Shown here: positions 49,060-58,338 of the stretch, one piece after another
How the letters are laid out: the number at the start of each line of letters is the position of its first letter
Position numbering within the stretch: position 1 is the first letter of the stretch
Notes under the pieces: model-generated
Database searches by the model: none
Seen by the model: only the letters and a program-made list of their open reading frames with translations
What the model was told of the DNA's origin: nothing
Made by a program: the position numbers and the translations under genes
Assembly (NCBI RefSeq): GCF_026262505.1
Contig: NC_067207.1
Coordinates: 21,854,082 to 21,918,081, forward strand
Source of the DNA: Trichomonas vaginalis G3
Lineage: Eukaryota > Parabasalia > Trichomonadida > Trichomonadidae
Direction of reading: 5' to 3'
Length of the DNA stretch: 64,000 nt

Positions 49060-49299
49060 TTAAATTTTTTTCTTTCTCATTTTCTCATCCTGTTTTGGTT
49101 TCAGCAACTTTTCAAGTTGTTGTCTTGTCAGTAACTTGAATTTTAACTTTGGATCAAATATTGGGTTTCCATCTTTATCTCTTCCAATAACACCATATGT
49201 AGAATCTTCATTTATACTAAAATAAAAATTTAAATTATACCGTTTGCTCTTTTGGAGCTCAGGACTTTCAGTCCGTTCTAAAGTTTGTTTCACAAACAT
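49060..49299 (-). CDS. Small hypothetical protein (79 aa), Polinton
   Basis: MFVKQTLERTESPELQKSKR..., with a middle segment GVIGRDKDGNPIFDP and a Lys-rich end. It shares an (F/K)KLLTxxx(L/V)xKxxK motif with the 60-aa neighbour. A 13-nt hairpin (49262-49274) lies near its 5' end and codes for ESPE-like residues. Starts just after the fibre gene's end. Unknown function. Confidence 0.45.
   Translation of the reverse strand: MFVKQTLERTESPELQKSKRYNLNFYFSINEDSTYGVIGRDKDGNPIFDPKLKFKLLTRQQLEKLLKPKQDEKMRKKKI
49262..49274. repeat. 13-nt hairpin GGACT-TTC-AGTCC
   Basis: Perfect 5-bp stem with 3-nt loop; same architecture as the others and homologous in place to bases 51-63 of element 1. Confidence 0.6.
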
Positions 49300-49306
49300 T
49301 GAGCGT

Positions 49307-51204
49307 TCATTGAACTCTATACCATGCGTAAACTGTCATGTAAGGTGGCATGTAATCTTTACTTTGTCCCGTTGTTTGTGTATATCCTGAAACGCGATGT
49401 GTATGGTTTCCTTCTCCCTGAGTGTCACTCCAGTAACAATTTATGGCAAACTTAACGTTGTCTTTAACATCATATCCTTTACCTTTTGTCATTCCTGACC
49501 AATCCCAATATCTATGCTTATGCCAACCCGCTTGAGATGTACTTAAATCTATGTAGTGACTGTGTGCAGGTAAATTTTCACCCGTAATTGTTTTACTTCC
49601 CCCTGTTTCCTTTGAAGAGTTTGCACAATACAAAACCTGTCGACTATTTGTTCCCATGCACCAACACCAAACATTGCTTGAGGACCTCTCACATCCATAG
49701 ATGTATAAATAGAACCTACTGGGTTCATTAAATCAAACATATGAGATATTATAGGATTGTCTCTTTTGAACTTAAAATATAGTGTAACTATTTCGGGTTT
49801 CTTCTGGTTTGTGTCAGAATATTTTTTATAATATAATCTTATGTTTTCAGGGTATGTAAAATCTTGACTATAATATTTATTTTTGTCATCTTCATAATAG
49901 TATACTATTCTCGTTTTTTCTATTGCATTATATCTTTTATATCTATAATAATCTAAATATAATGTTTGCTTTTTTGGGTCTACACATGCGTCAACACCAT
50001 AGTCATAATAATACGGTGCTGGAGCTGGGTCAGGCAATGTCATATCTGCCATTTCATAAACTCTTAAATATTTCTTTTGTTCGTCTCCATATAAGTTTAA
50101 GTAGCAGTTGTTGTCTAATGGAACTTTAACTTGTGTGCCATTATTCTTTATATAGCCTACATACATTTCATTGTTATTTTTCGGAATGAGTTTATACCGT
50201 ATACCATTTCTTAAGGACTGTACAAACTCCCATCTAAAATATTTGTTTTCTTCATTGACAGAAAAGTCGCCAACAATAGTTTCAATATTTTTTGTTCCAA
50301 CTAAACTTTGGTACATTTCGTTAACATATTCCTTATCTGCTTTCTTTGCTAACTCATCGTTAACATATTCCTTATCTGCTTTCTTTGCTAACTCATCGTT
50401 AACATATTCCTTATCCGCTTTCTTTGCTAACTCATCGTTAACATATTCCTTATCCGCTTTCTTTGCTAACTCATCGTTAACATATTCCTTATCCGCTTTC
50501 TTTGCTAACTCATCGTTAACATATTCCTTATCTGCTTTCTTTGCTAACTCATCGTTAACATATTCCTTATCCGCTTTCTTCCCTAACTCATCGTTAACAA
50601 ATGATATATCTGCTTTAAGGTCTAAACATTCTGAAACCCATCCTGTATCAGCTTTAGTTTTAAGAATCTTCGATGTCCGTTCATGATACCATTCAACCCT
50701 TTCTATAATTTCATTATCTTTTTCATTAACATATTCCTTATCTGCTTTCTTTGCTAACTCATCGTTAACATATTCCTTATCTGCTTTCTTTGCTAACTCA
50801 TCGTTAACATATTCCTTATCTGCTTTCTTTGCTAACTCATCGTTAACATATTCCTTATCTGCTTTCTTCATTATGTCATTTAGGAAACCTTTTATGAATT
50901 CCTCATTTAAATTAAATCTTCCAATCTTCAAAACTTTAGGAAATGCATTTAATGCGTAATATCTTTGTTCTTCTGGTGGAATTGATGTTATATCATCCGT
51001 TATTCCTTTAATTTTTGAATTCATAAATAAAATTTCTTTTATATTTGATATCACTGCACCACCTTTGCAAACGAATTCGAAATGGTCATTTTTCAATACT
51101 ATCTCCAAATCTCCATATTTCAACATTTGCGTTTGTTCTGCCGTCTTTGAATTATATGCATATATGGCGTATGTAATGGTCTGTGGTTGCTGTTGTTTAA
51201 TCAT
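49307..51204 (-). pseudogene. Tail-fibre-like protein with collar-type tip, Polinton
   Basis: Phage-like adhesion fibre. After a ~115-residue head come 13-residue repeats (KKADKEYVNDELA), about four, a spacer, then about eight more; these form a trimeric coiled-coil shaft. In the DNA they are 39-bp tandem repeats (about 50306-50600 and 50720-50870). A beta-rich region follows, then a tip with phage tail-collar signatures: NPVGSIYTSM, LFG-like FGVGAWEQIVDRF, LPAHSHY and PPYMTVYAWYR. It would mediate attachment of a virion. It looks broken about once. A whole-looking end of the same gene type lies at 1-57. Confidence 0.75.
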
Positions 51205-51228
51205 TTATTACGATTTAAAAATAAATAT

Positions 51229-51744
51229 TTAATCTGTTATCTCATCAGCTATTTTTTCTATTTGAAATTGCCATAATATTTCATTCATAAATTCTAAATC
51301 ACAATCAAATAGGTCAGTTATTCTAAATTTAATATTTGATAAATCTTTTGAATGAAGAATAAATGAATTCCCGGATAATTGAAACGGATATGATAAAGAA
51401 AATATGTTTAAGTTGATGGATAAAATGTTTTGTATTGATGGGTAAGAGTTAGGGTCTAATGTTTGATGTGAAAATCTCATTGGGGTATTAACTTTATCAC
51501 ATTTGATTAAAATGAAATTGGACCCAGTGTCAGAATACAAAACATCCCCAACATCTTTTTCAAAATTTAATATCCCCAACAATGAACGAAGACGAGGAGT
51601 ACAAAATTTAATTTTCAGCGGAAATTTAATAAGATTATTTATTTCATCAAGTTCAAAAAGTTTATCAGGTTTTGATTTAAAATTTTCTTCATACCATACG
51701 ATAAATGATTCATTTAAATAACTTAAAATCATGTTAATATCCAT
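51229..51744 (-). CDS. Hypothetical protein (171 aa), Polinton, possible minor structural protein
   Basis: Alternating hydrophobic pattern suggesting a beta-rich fold (FPLKIKFCTPRLRSLLGILN, FSLSYPFQLSGNSFILHS, IKFRITDLFDCDLEF). Position between fibre and capsid genes, and size, would suit a minor capsid or penton-like protein, but there is no motif to prove it. Open throughout. Confidence 0.45.
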   Translation of the reverse strand: MDINMILSYLNESFIVWYEENFKSKPDKLFELDEINNLIKFPLKIKFCTPRLRSLLGILNFEKDVGDVLYSDTGSNFILIKCDKVNTPMRFSHQTLDPNSYPSIQNILSINLNIFSLSYPFQLSGNSFILHSKDLSNIKFRITDLFDCDLEFMNEILWQFQIEKIADEITD

Positions 51745-51788
51745 TTCGTTATCACATTATTTTATATACATATCATACGTTTTTAGGT

Positions 51789-51965
51789 CTACGACCCGCC
51801 GCTATGCGGCTCATGGTCATCTTTAATAAATGATATATAATCTGAAGGGTCTAAAAGAATGGGATTAAATTTACCACTCACAGAAACGAGAGTAACATTA
51901 TAAATTCCGCTAACTGTTAAATTTAATTCACAGTTATTATTCGAAATAATATTGATAATTGACAT
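51789..51965 (-). CDS. Small hypothetical protein (58 aa), Polinton
   Basis: MSIINIISNNNCELNLTVSG, then IYNVTLVSVSGKFNPILLDP, ending HSGGS. Beta-like. It has the element leader (TTTTTAATCGTAATAAAAAA before ATG) and is arranged back-to-back with the 51987 gene, 21 bp apart. The hairpin at 51798-51810 lies within its last codons. Confidence 0.45.
   Translation of the reverse strand: MSIINIISNNNCELNLTVSGIYNVTLVSVSGKFNPILLDPSDYISFIKDDHEPHSGGS
51798..51810. repeat. 13-nt hairpin GCCGC-TAT-GCGGC
   Basis: Perfect 5-bp stem with a 3-nt loop, strongly GC-rich in AT-rich surroundings, overlapping the 3' end of the 58-aa gene. Confidence 0.65.
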
Positions 51966-51986
51966 TTTTTTATTACGATTAAAAAT

Positions 51987-52467
51987 ATGGTAAAGCGTTA
52001 TTTTCCAGTGATAAATAAAACTAGAATAAGATTACCTCAAGAATTCATAAATTCAACGAATAAGAAATTCATTCATGTTATAAATTTCAGTGTTTTCAGA
52101 AAATATGAGTCGATGTCATATTCATCATCAGGTTATATTTCACTTCATTCAAATTTAGTTCAATCAAACCCATATAATGACCATTTCATAAGATTTTCAG
52201 ATGGTATTAAAAATGTAATTGATAGATTAAAATATGAACAGATTGACAATATCGAATTTTTGGAATTTTGGTTTAAATATCCCGATTGGAAAAAAGATTG
52301 AAGTTAAAGATAAAGCTGATACTATAACAAAAACAATTACAATGACCGATCCGGATAGTGGGGAACAAAAAGAAATAAAACAAACGATAGAAACTGGTGA
52401 AAGGTCAATTATTATCGATTATGATTCAAAGGATTATTATTCGATAATGTTAATGCTTGAATATTAA
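51987..52467 (+). pseudogene. Hypothetical gene, apparently broken, Polinton
   Basis: Rightward coding region (MVKRYFPVINKTRIRLPQEF ... ending SKDYYSIMLMLEY) that is not in one open frame; about one break. The middle has a Thr/Asp-rich beta-like stretch (KTITMTDPDSGEQKEIKQTI). No family recognised. It is divergent from the 58-aa gene and convergent with the next gene. Confidence 0.45.
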
Positions 52468-52805
52468 ATAGCCTTAACAAAGAATTTTTCAAGTGATATT
52501 TTATATTCATCAACTATTTTATTATAAATATCATTATATGTTAAATGAAGTTCAGTTGTTGTTCCGTTCTTTGATATCTTAATTGTGCTAATATCCTTTA
52601 TAGGATTTATTTTTGCAACTGTTCCGCAGCATGAAACCTCATCATCTATGAAAAATTGAATCTTCACGTCTGAATCTTGAACATCACAAAGAATGGCGAT
52701 AATGTGAATTAATGATTCATAAGGTAAAATAATTAAACCGGATTGGTCAATTAAATTTATTATTGAATCATAATTATCAGTTATGATATCACGGTAAATT
52801 TTCAT
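52464..52805 (-). CDS. Hypothetical protein (113 aa), Polinton
   Basis: MKIYRDIITDNYDSIINLID... with a central Cys-pair segment (FFIDDEVSCCGTVAKINPI) and beta-strand pattern (KDISTIKISKNGTTTELHLT). Ends convergently against the 51987-52467 gene with four bases of overlap. No family recognised. Confidence 0.5.
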   Translation of the reverse strand: MKIYRDIITDNYDSIINLIDQSGLIILPYESLIHIIAILCDVQDSDVKIQFFIDDEVSCCGTVAKINPIKDISTIKISKNGTTTELHLTYNDIYNKIVDEYKISLEKFFVKAI

Positions 52806-53175
52806 TAATTCAGAATTAATTCTATTTTATATGCGCATTGCGACTGTAATCGTAGATTCCTGGGTTCTCGATGTTTGATGAAAGAGGTGGGGGTATGTTG
52901 ATAAGTGGAATTTCAACAGGTTCTTTACCAGTTCAGATAAAATGATTGGGTCTCCATTCTCACGGTTTTCTTCATTCTCCTCATTCTTCGGTAAGTCACG
53001 AGTTAATAAATTTGGTTGAGTTTGCTGACCTTGTTAATTCAGGACTTAACTTTAACATTTTGTATTTTATCATCATTTACGTTATAACAACCGTAATCTC
53101 TGCTTTTGCGTTAGTGTTCTTTTGACTAGTGAAACGTCTTCTCATTTATATTCGAATAAAAAATAATTTAAACTT
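52806..53175. other. Probable relic coding DNA within element 2
   Basis: No intact gene. The composition is less AT-rich than true spacers and short coding-like pieces begin near 53146 after an element-type leader, so a decayed gene is likely. Nothing can be named. Confidence 0.35.
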
Positions 53176-53448
53176 TTATTTTGCTGGAACTTTTGAATCT
53201 ATTATTTCCTGTATTTGTTCATGAAGTTGATTTTTAGCATTTTCATCGAAATTAATAGACCGAATATATTCATTAATTGCATTCTTATAATCATCTGATT
53301 TCTCAAATTTTCTTTTATCTGATTCCTTAACTAAATCATAAGTTTTTTGATATAATGGTTTCTTAATTAAATCTTTGAATGCTTGAGATAAAGCACCTGA
53401 TGCAATTCTTGCTACTATAATTGGTTGGAATTGCTGTTTAAAGTTCAT
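53176..53448 (-). CDS. Hypothetical protein (90 aa), Polinton
   Basis: Helical, charged: MNFKQQFQPIIVARIASGAL, then SDKRKFEKSDDYKNAINEYI. The first 25 residues form a possible amphipathic or weak membrane helix. It lies directly downstream of the broken gene at 53450-54062. Possibly a minor virion protein; unproven. Confidence 0.5.
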   Translation of the reverse strand: MNFKQQFQPIIVARIASGALSQAFKDLIKKPLYQKTYDLVKESDKRKFEKSDDYKNAINEYIRSINFDENAKNQLHEQIQEIIDSKVPAK

Positions 53449-53449
53449 T

Positions 53450-54062
53450 TAACATTTGCGAAAACTGGATCGAATAAAGCAACTTTAAAGAATTTCTTAG
53501 CTGGAATTTCAGGTCTTAAATTTGCATATTGACCATCAAACTGGTTAGAATATCGTGGTAATCCATCCGGTCCCTTCAATAGCATTTAATTCTTCATTGA
53601 AGTAAGAATATGGATTATGACGGTATGAATTAATTGGACCATTTTCACCTTCTCCAATGTATTGTTTAACAGCTTTTCCATTTTCATCAAATTGCATAGG
53701 ATAATGTTCATTATATGCTTTACGTTTAGGATAATCCGTCATTGTTAATTTATACCCATTTATGACTTTAATATTTCCTTGACCATCAGTAACGAAAACT
53801 TCATTTATTCCATCAGGTTTTCCATTTGGCCCGTAATGTCTGCTTCGTGTGCTTCCCAATTTGGTCCGTGACGTTTGGCATATGCTTGAGCTTCTGGTAA
53901 TGTTAAAACGTTTCTCATTTGTTTAACATCCTTTTGAAGACCGGCAACAATGTGGACTAATTCTTTCATTCCGTCTGGAACTTTCATAGTTCTATTATAT
54001 ACACCCTTTTTGTTTGTCCCTTGTTTTAATGGAACCTGTAGAAGATTTGCTATTTCTGTCAT
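53450..54062 (-). pseudogene. Hypothetical gene, apparently broken, Polinton
   Basis: Begins [20 protein letters not shown] and continues with recognisable but interrupted coding (a helical part [19 protein letters not shown], a Gly/Asn-rich part, a Tyr-rich part). About two breaks. It lies between the ATPase and the 90-aa gene, where minor capsid or core genes often sit. No family recognised. Element leader before the ATG. Confidence 0.45.
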
Positions 54063-54102
54063 GTTTAATTATAAATAAAAAATAAAAATTAATTATAAAA
54101 AG

Positions 54103-54918
54103 TTATTCGAATTTAATGGAACCTTTATTTAAATCAACTATTATTTTTCCATGTTCTCCTAATTGTTGATATTGTGTGTAAAGTTCATTAATGCTCATTG
54201 GTAAATTCACTTGATAAAGCATAACGTTCAACTGTTGACGACTAAAACCACTGAAAATGAAAAGGGCGGACAGGTTTGATTTAATGTTTGTGCTTAATGC
54301 TTTAAAGTATTGAACAGTCATGAAGAATGAACACTGAATGTGTCGACATTGAGTTAATAACTGATTAAAATATGATTTCTCATTTGTTATTAGTTTTGAT
54401 TTCACCGCATCATCTAGAAAAATGAGTGAATGCAAAAATTCTCTATCAAAATTTGAAATAGAAAGTGTTTCAAATAATTCATCCCGTTGTTTATCAATAA
54501 TTTTATCCTCTAATCCTTGCTTCTTGATTGTATTATATAATTCTTTATACATTACAAAGTTTTTTAAATAATCTTCTGCTTCTTCTTGTGATAAATAAAT
54601 AATTGGAATTTTGATTAAATGCTTTAAAGATTCAAATGTATCATCTGAAGGTGAACCTGAACGGTTGATATAAATTAACACATGTGAATGGGGGGAAGTG
54701 TTAGCAATAATGATAATTTGTTTTAATATCGTTAATGTTTTACCTTTATTTTGTTTACCAATTGCTGCAGTGATTGAATTTAAGTAACATTCAGAATATG
54801 GAATTTTCATTAATTTTTCCTTAGATAGAGCATTTCTATTATCACTCAACGCTTCATTAATCATATCATCTACGTATGTATTATATACTCCTGCTAATTC
54901 TTCAGAATTTAAATCCAT
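54103..54918 (-). CDS. Genome-packaging ATPase (FtsK/HerA, A32-like), Polinton
   Basis: 271 residues. Walker A GKQNKGKTLT near 53-62, Walker B LIFLDDA near 164-170, and a sensor-like FFMTVQYFKAL further on, in the order of the A32/FtsK-HerA packaging ATPases encoded next to the capsid gene in Polintons, virophages and adenovirus-like elements. It would pump element DNA into a capsid. It lies 25 bp downstream of the capsid gene on the same strand. Open throughout. Confidence 0.82.
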   Translation of the reverse strand: MDLNSEELAGVYNTYVDDMINEALSDNRNALSKEKLMKIPYSECYLNSITAAIGKQNKGKTLTILKQIIIIANTSPHSHVLIYINRSGSPSDDTFESLKHLIKIPIIYLSQEEAEDYLKNFVMYKELYNTIKKQGLEDKIIDKQRDELFETLSISNFDREFLHSLIFLDDAVKSKLITNEKSYFNQLLTQCRHIQCSFFMTVQYFKALSTNIKSNLSALFIFSGFSRQQLNVMLYQVNLPMSINELYTQYQQLGEHGKIIVDLNKGSIKFE

Positions 54919-54942
54919 TTAATCAAAAATAAATTTATAATT

Positions 54943-56583
54943 TTATACATTTCTATTCATCAATATTTCATCATATGAACTTCTATACTGTGGTGGTGTA
55001 CCTGTTGGATGATATTTCAAACCTTCATCCGGTGTCCATGTCCAATATGTAGTCCTAGTAAACCAAACCTGAGGAGGATTTGTCACTTTTGAACAGTAAG
55101 TGTCATTTTCACCCTGAATGATTGGATAAGCTTTCACTTGTACTGTAACTTGTGAGTTGAAAGTTTCTAATCCATCAAAGAATATACCCGCTCCATCACG
55201 TTGAACTGGAATAGTGCATAAGAATGAAGTTTGGTCTTTCCATGTTCTAGCTAATGGCGTGCCATTATCATCATTCAGTGGTCTAGTTAATGAGTCCTCG
55301 TATTCTTCCGTGCATTCATTCACTCCATCTAAATCAGAAGCTTGAAGCATACGTGTAAAGAATATGTCACCCACTGTGGTCATCGCTTGATCGGGGAAGT
55401 TTCTGGAATCTATAGTGACCTGAAGACCTCGAAGCATTGGATTTTCTAAAACCGTTCTTTGCATTGCATTCTTCGGAAATGTTAACACAACATCTGTAAC
55501 ATTATGAAGAGCGTATGAGAAATCTGAGCTAATACCTTCAGGAGTGATGCAACCTCCATTTAGTGAACGAACGTCAATATGTTGAGCTGGAATCATGAAT
55601 GGATCTTCCTTACTAAATAAACGTGGTATTGCTTTAACTGATTCTTCAATTAAACCGTATCCTGGTGTAATGCATTTATCCTCTAAAACTTCCATCTTTG
55701 TGCATGAAATAATAACGTCTTCAACTGTTGCGTCAGCAGATGTAGCGGCTAAGCTTGTAATTAATTTGGCAGGAAGTCCGATTTGTTGGAATTTGCGATC
55801 ATATTTATAAACATGATTCATAATCTTTTCATAATTTTCATCAGTTATCTTTTCATAAACGAAATTTTGTAAATCAGCAACTCTTAACGGGTCAACCTGA
55901 CAAAATACTAAAGTATCCCTGAAAACATAATATTTAAGAATGATTTCACCAAATGATTTAGGATAATCATCGAACGCCTGAAATGCTAACAAATCATTTA
56001 CCGGAATAATCATATCAAAAGTGACATCAACTTCTTCATTTGCTTTCTTGAAAACTTCTGAAGGGTCAATATATTTACCACATACTGAGTTATCATATTT
56101 TTGAACATTATTATATAACGAATGAACAAACTTTTTAACTTTCCTTTCTGATTTTGGTTTATATGTTGCAAATGCGAAAGATTCACGGGCGCAATCCATC
56201 TGAAGATAACCGGCATCACCTCTTTCGGTTTCTACTTCTAATTGTTTAAAGCTTTGATTTGATGATTTGTAACCAACGAATAAACGCATGCATTTAAAAG
56301 CGGCATCACATGTGAAAGCTTTATTTGAAACTAGAGTTGCTTTAACTTTGCGTTTAATATATGTGTCACCTAATTGGTTCACATCATGAGCCGGATTTGT
56401 AATTCTTAAATGAGTTTGTTTATCATCAAAATATGGAGTATCAGAGTCATAGCATGAACTTTCAAGTTCTCTATAATATCTTCTACCGTCATTCTTTGCG
56501 AATATTTCATTTATCTTTTCGAATGAATGAAACACATTTCCATTAATCGGTTTAGTGTTTGGCACTAAATAGTTAGTCGTCAT
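54943..56583 (-). CDS. Major capsid protein (double jelly-roll type), Polinton
   Basis: A 546-residue, beta-rich protein (KYYVFRDTLVFCQVDPLRVA, DVVLTFPKNAMQRTVLEN, LEVETERGDAGYLQM). The call rests on length, beta content, position directly upstream of the packaging ATPase, and the known presence of double jelly-roll capsid proteins in trichomonad Polintons. No short diagnostic motif exists. Start ATG at 56583 follows TTTTTTATTTATTAATAA, the element leader. Open throughout. Confidence 0.7.
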   Translation of the reverse strand: MTTNYLVPNTKPINGNVFHSFEKINEIFAKNDGRRYYRELESSCYDSDTPYFDDKQTHLRITNPAHDVNQLGDTYIKRKVKATLVSNKAFTCDAAFKCMRLFVGYKSSNQSFKQLEVETERGDAGYLQMDCARESFAFATYKPKSERKVKKFVHSLYNNVQKYDNSVCGKYIDPSEVFKKANEEVDVTFDMIIPVNDLLAFQAFDDYPKSFGEIILKYYVFRDTLVFCQVDPLRVADLQNFVYEKITDENYEKIMNHVYKYDRKFQQIGLPAKLITSLAATSADATVEDVIISCTKMEVLEDKCITPGYGLIEESVKAIPRLFSKEDPFMIPAQHIDVRSLNGGCITPEGISSDFSYALHNVTDVVLTFPKNAMQRTVLENPMLRGLQVTIDSRNFPDQAMTTVGDIFFTRMLQASDLDGVNECTEEYEDSLTRPLNDDNGTPLARTWKDQTSFLCTIPVQRDGAGIFFDGLETFNSQVTVQVKAYPIIQGENDTYCSKVTNPPQVWFTRTTYWTWTPDEGLKYHPTGTPPQYRSSYDEILMNRNV

Positions 56584-56652
56584 TTATTAATAAATAAAAA
56601 ATCAAAATTAAAAGATGAAAATGAATTTTTAATTTTAATGAAATAATCAACT

Positions 56653-56865
56653 ATGGCTGCAGGATTCTTTAAGAAACTGTGGGATAAAGTAAAAAGAGGA
56701 GCGCATAAAGTTTGGGAAGGGATTAAGAAAGGAGCAAATTGGATATTTAAGAATAAAGAAGCAATTAGTGACGTTGCTGAACAAATAGCACCTAATGTTC
56801 CGGTAAGGGAAGTATTAAATAAAGGAGATAAGGTTTATCGTCGACTACAACCGATACTAAGATAA
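56653..56865 (+). CDS. Small amphipathic protein (70 aa), MAAGFFKKLW family
   Basis: Begins MAAGFFKKLWDKVKRGAHKV and is strongly basic. Residues 4-35 form an amphipathic helix (Trp/Phe/Ile on one side, Lys on the other). It shares its first ten residues with the convergent gene at 56890-57126. It resembles membrane-active virion peptides such as the N-terminal helix of adenovirus protein VI; that role is an inference. Confidence 0.55.
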   Translation: MAAGFFKKLWDKVKRGAHKVWEGIKKGANWIFKNKEAISDVAEQIAPNVPVREVLNKGDKVYRRLQPILR

Positions 56866-56889
56866 AAATAATATTTATTTATTTTTCCA

Positions 56890-57126
56890 CTATCTACCCC
56901 CTATTTTATTAAGTATTCCTTCAGCAATTCCACCAACTGCGTTACCTGCTTGTGCTCCCATCGCCGGATTACCTGCTTTAGCACCTAATACTCCTCCTAT
57001 GATAGTTCCTGCCGTTTTCGCTACTGGTGCCAAAAAGTTAGCAACGGGTTTAATAATCTTTTGATGAACCCAACTTGCAGCTTTCTTAATTCCTTCCCAT
57101 AATTTTTTAAAGAATCCTGCCGCCAT
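56890..57126 (-). CDS. Small amphipathic/glycine-rich protein (78 aa), MAAGFFKKLW family
   Basis: MAAGFFKKLWEGIKKAASWV, then a hydrophobic Ala/Gly region (AKTAGTIIGGVLGAKAGNPA) like small membrane-inserting proteins with a glycine-zipper. Paralogue of the gene at 56653 by its N-terminus; the two are arranged tail to tail, 24 bp apart. Likely a membrane-interacting virion component by analogy; unproven. Confidence 0.6.
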   Translation of the reverse strand: MAAGFFKKLWEGIKKAASWVHQKIIKPVANFLAPVAKTAGTIIGGVLGAKAGNPAMGAQAGNAVGGIAEGILNKIGGR

Positions 57127-57193
57127 CTCTGATTTAATATTAATTAAAAAATATATTTCATCACTTATATTCTAATTTTTTATTTAATGATAA

Positions 57194-57589
57194 ATGAAAC
57201 CGATTTTAAAAATAAATGAAACAGAGGAGGAAGAAATAAATGAAAGTGAAAATGTTCAACAAAAAATAAACGTTGTTAAACCAATTACTGAAATAAAAAT
57301 TTTTTCATCTGTTGATGAATTTAATGACTATTATGCTAATAATAAAAAATTATTTGAAGAATTGACAACATGTAAATTGAATAAAATGTTTAAAGTTGAG
57401 GACAGAGTCCAAGACCCTGAGGGTCATGGATTCAAAATTTCAAAAATAAAAGGTGTTGTTAGTTTAAAATCTATTCCTCAATCAAGAATCACCTCATTAA
57501 TGAAAATTGATGATTTAACAAAAAGAATAGAAATTATTGAAGAGCGAATAAATCAAATTATTGATTTCATAAATTCAAATAATCATTAG
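57194..57589 (+). CDS. Acidic hypothetical protein (131 aa), right-end gene of element 2
   Basis: MKPILKINETEEEEINESEN...; acidic disordered N-terminus, then a compact part (IFSSVDEFNDYYANNKKLF) and a C-terminal helix with heptads (LMKIDDLTKRIEIIEERIN). The first 92 bp are repeated at 44008-44099. A 13-nt hairpin (57413-57425) lies in frame and codes for DPEG. Element leader (TTTTTTATTTAATGATAA) before the ATG. Unknown function. Confidence 0.55.
   Translation: MKPILKINETEEEEINESENVQQKINVVKPITEIKIFSSVDEFNDYYANNKKLFEELTTCKLNKMFKVEDRVQDPEGHGFKISKIKGVVSLKSIPQSRITSLMKIDDLTKRIEIIEERINQIIDFINSNNH
57413..57425. repeat. 13-nt hairpin GACCC-TGA-GGGTC
   Basis: Perfect 5-bp stem with a 3-nt loop inside the 131-aa gene; same architecture as the others. 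Confidence 0.6.
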
Positions 57590-57711
57590 CTTATTTAAAG
57601 TTCATTGTTGATTCTGAGACATGAATTTTTAAAGTTTATTTTTTTATTTTTTTTATTTTTTTTTTATTTCATTATGTATGGGTTTAGTGAAAATTTCTTA
57701 CGATTCTGAAA

Positions 57712-58027
57712 ATTTTTAAATTGAAGTTTAACCCATTCAGGATTTAAACAATGTTTAATTAATCGCGGAATATCTGACATCATCTATATATAGTTTCTTT
57801 TATAAAAGATAAAAAAATAAATTATTTTAAAATTAATGTTAATTTTTTAATGATTTATAAATAAATGCATCGTCTATATATAGATGTTACAAAAAAAGGT
57901 ACACAATCCTTCCACATATACTACGTACACAACACTTCCACATATACTACTATGATTTATATTTTAATGCATCGTCTATATATAGATGTAACAAAAAAAG
58001 TCACTAAACCCGCACTCATATACTACT
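57712..58027 (-). repeat. Right terminal inverted repeat (316 bp) of element 2
   Basis: Complement of 43115-43430 with no difference found; ends CGCACTCATATACTACT. A further ~25 bp (57618-57642) also match the left end inversely at 43950-43974. Confidence 0.92.
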
Positions 58028-58033
58028 ATGGAG
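58028..58033. repeat. Target-site duplication ATGGAG, right copy
   Basis: Matches 43109-43114 exactly. Confidence 0.9.
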
Positions 58034-58338
58034 CATCGTTGAAGAAATCTAAAAATTATTTTAAATTCAGAATATAAATATGATATAGTTTTAGTATCTA
58101 TCATCAAAATCGGGTCTTGCCATATAAATTTTGGTCTTTAGCGATAGCTTTTGTTTGGCCGGGCCGCAAACCCTAAAAGTGACAAAACAATTATTTTTAA
58201 TTTTTTGATAGTGATTGATTGGTTTATGCTAATAAGAAAATCATTATCCAATTAATATTATAATTCCGAAGTTTTCTCTCAATCTGATTCTAGGTTTTTT
58301 GGGGCGAGAAAAAAAAAATTATATCAGAAATTTCAGAA
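58034..58338. other. 5' region of the NAP1 gene
   Basis: About 300 bp of AT-rich host DNA; TTCTCTCAATCTGATTC lies ~60 bp before the start. No firm initiator. Confidence 0.4.

Larger units (their letters stand above)
43115..58027. mobile_element. Maverick/Polinton element 2, complete ends, capsid-side genes only
   Basis: 14,913 bp with 316-bp inverted repeats that I read as identical, and a 6-bp target duplication. Genes: a 195-aa end gene, primase-helicase, KilA-N protein, fibre, capsid protein, packaging ATPase and small proteins. No polymerase, integrase or protease was found, so it cannot move alone as it stands. Several genes look broken (about four or five breaks in all), yet the ends are identical. 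The insertion is therefore young, or the ends were homogenised, or it was moved by another element. It lies between the Myb and NAP1 genes. Confidence 0.93.

Noticed and set aside
51229-51744. Adenain-like maturation protease of the Polinton
   Set aside because: No His...Asp/Glu...Cys arrangement or GxxCG-like active site is visible; kept as unknown structural candidate.
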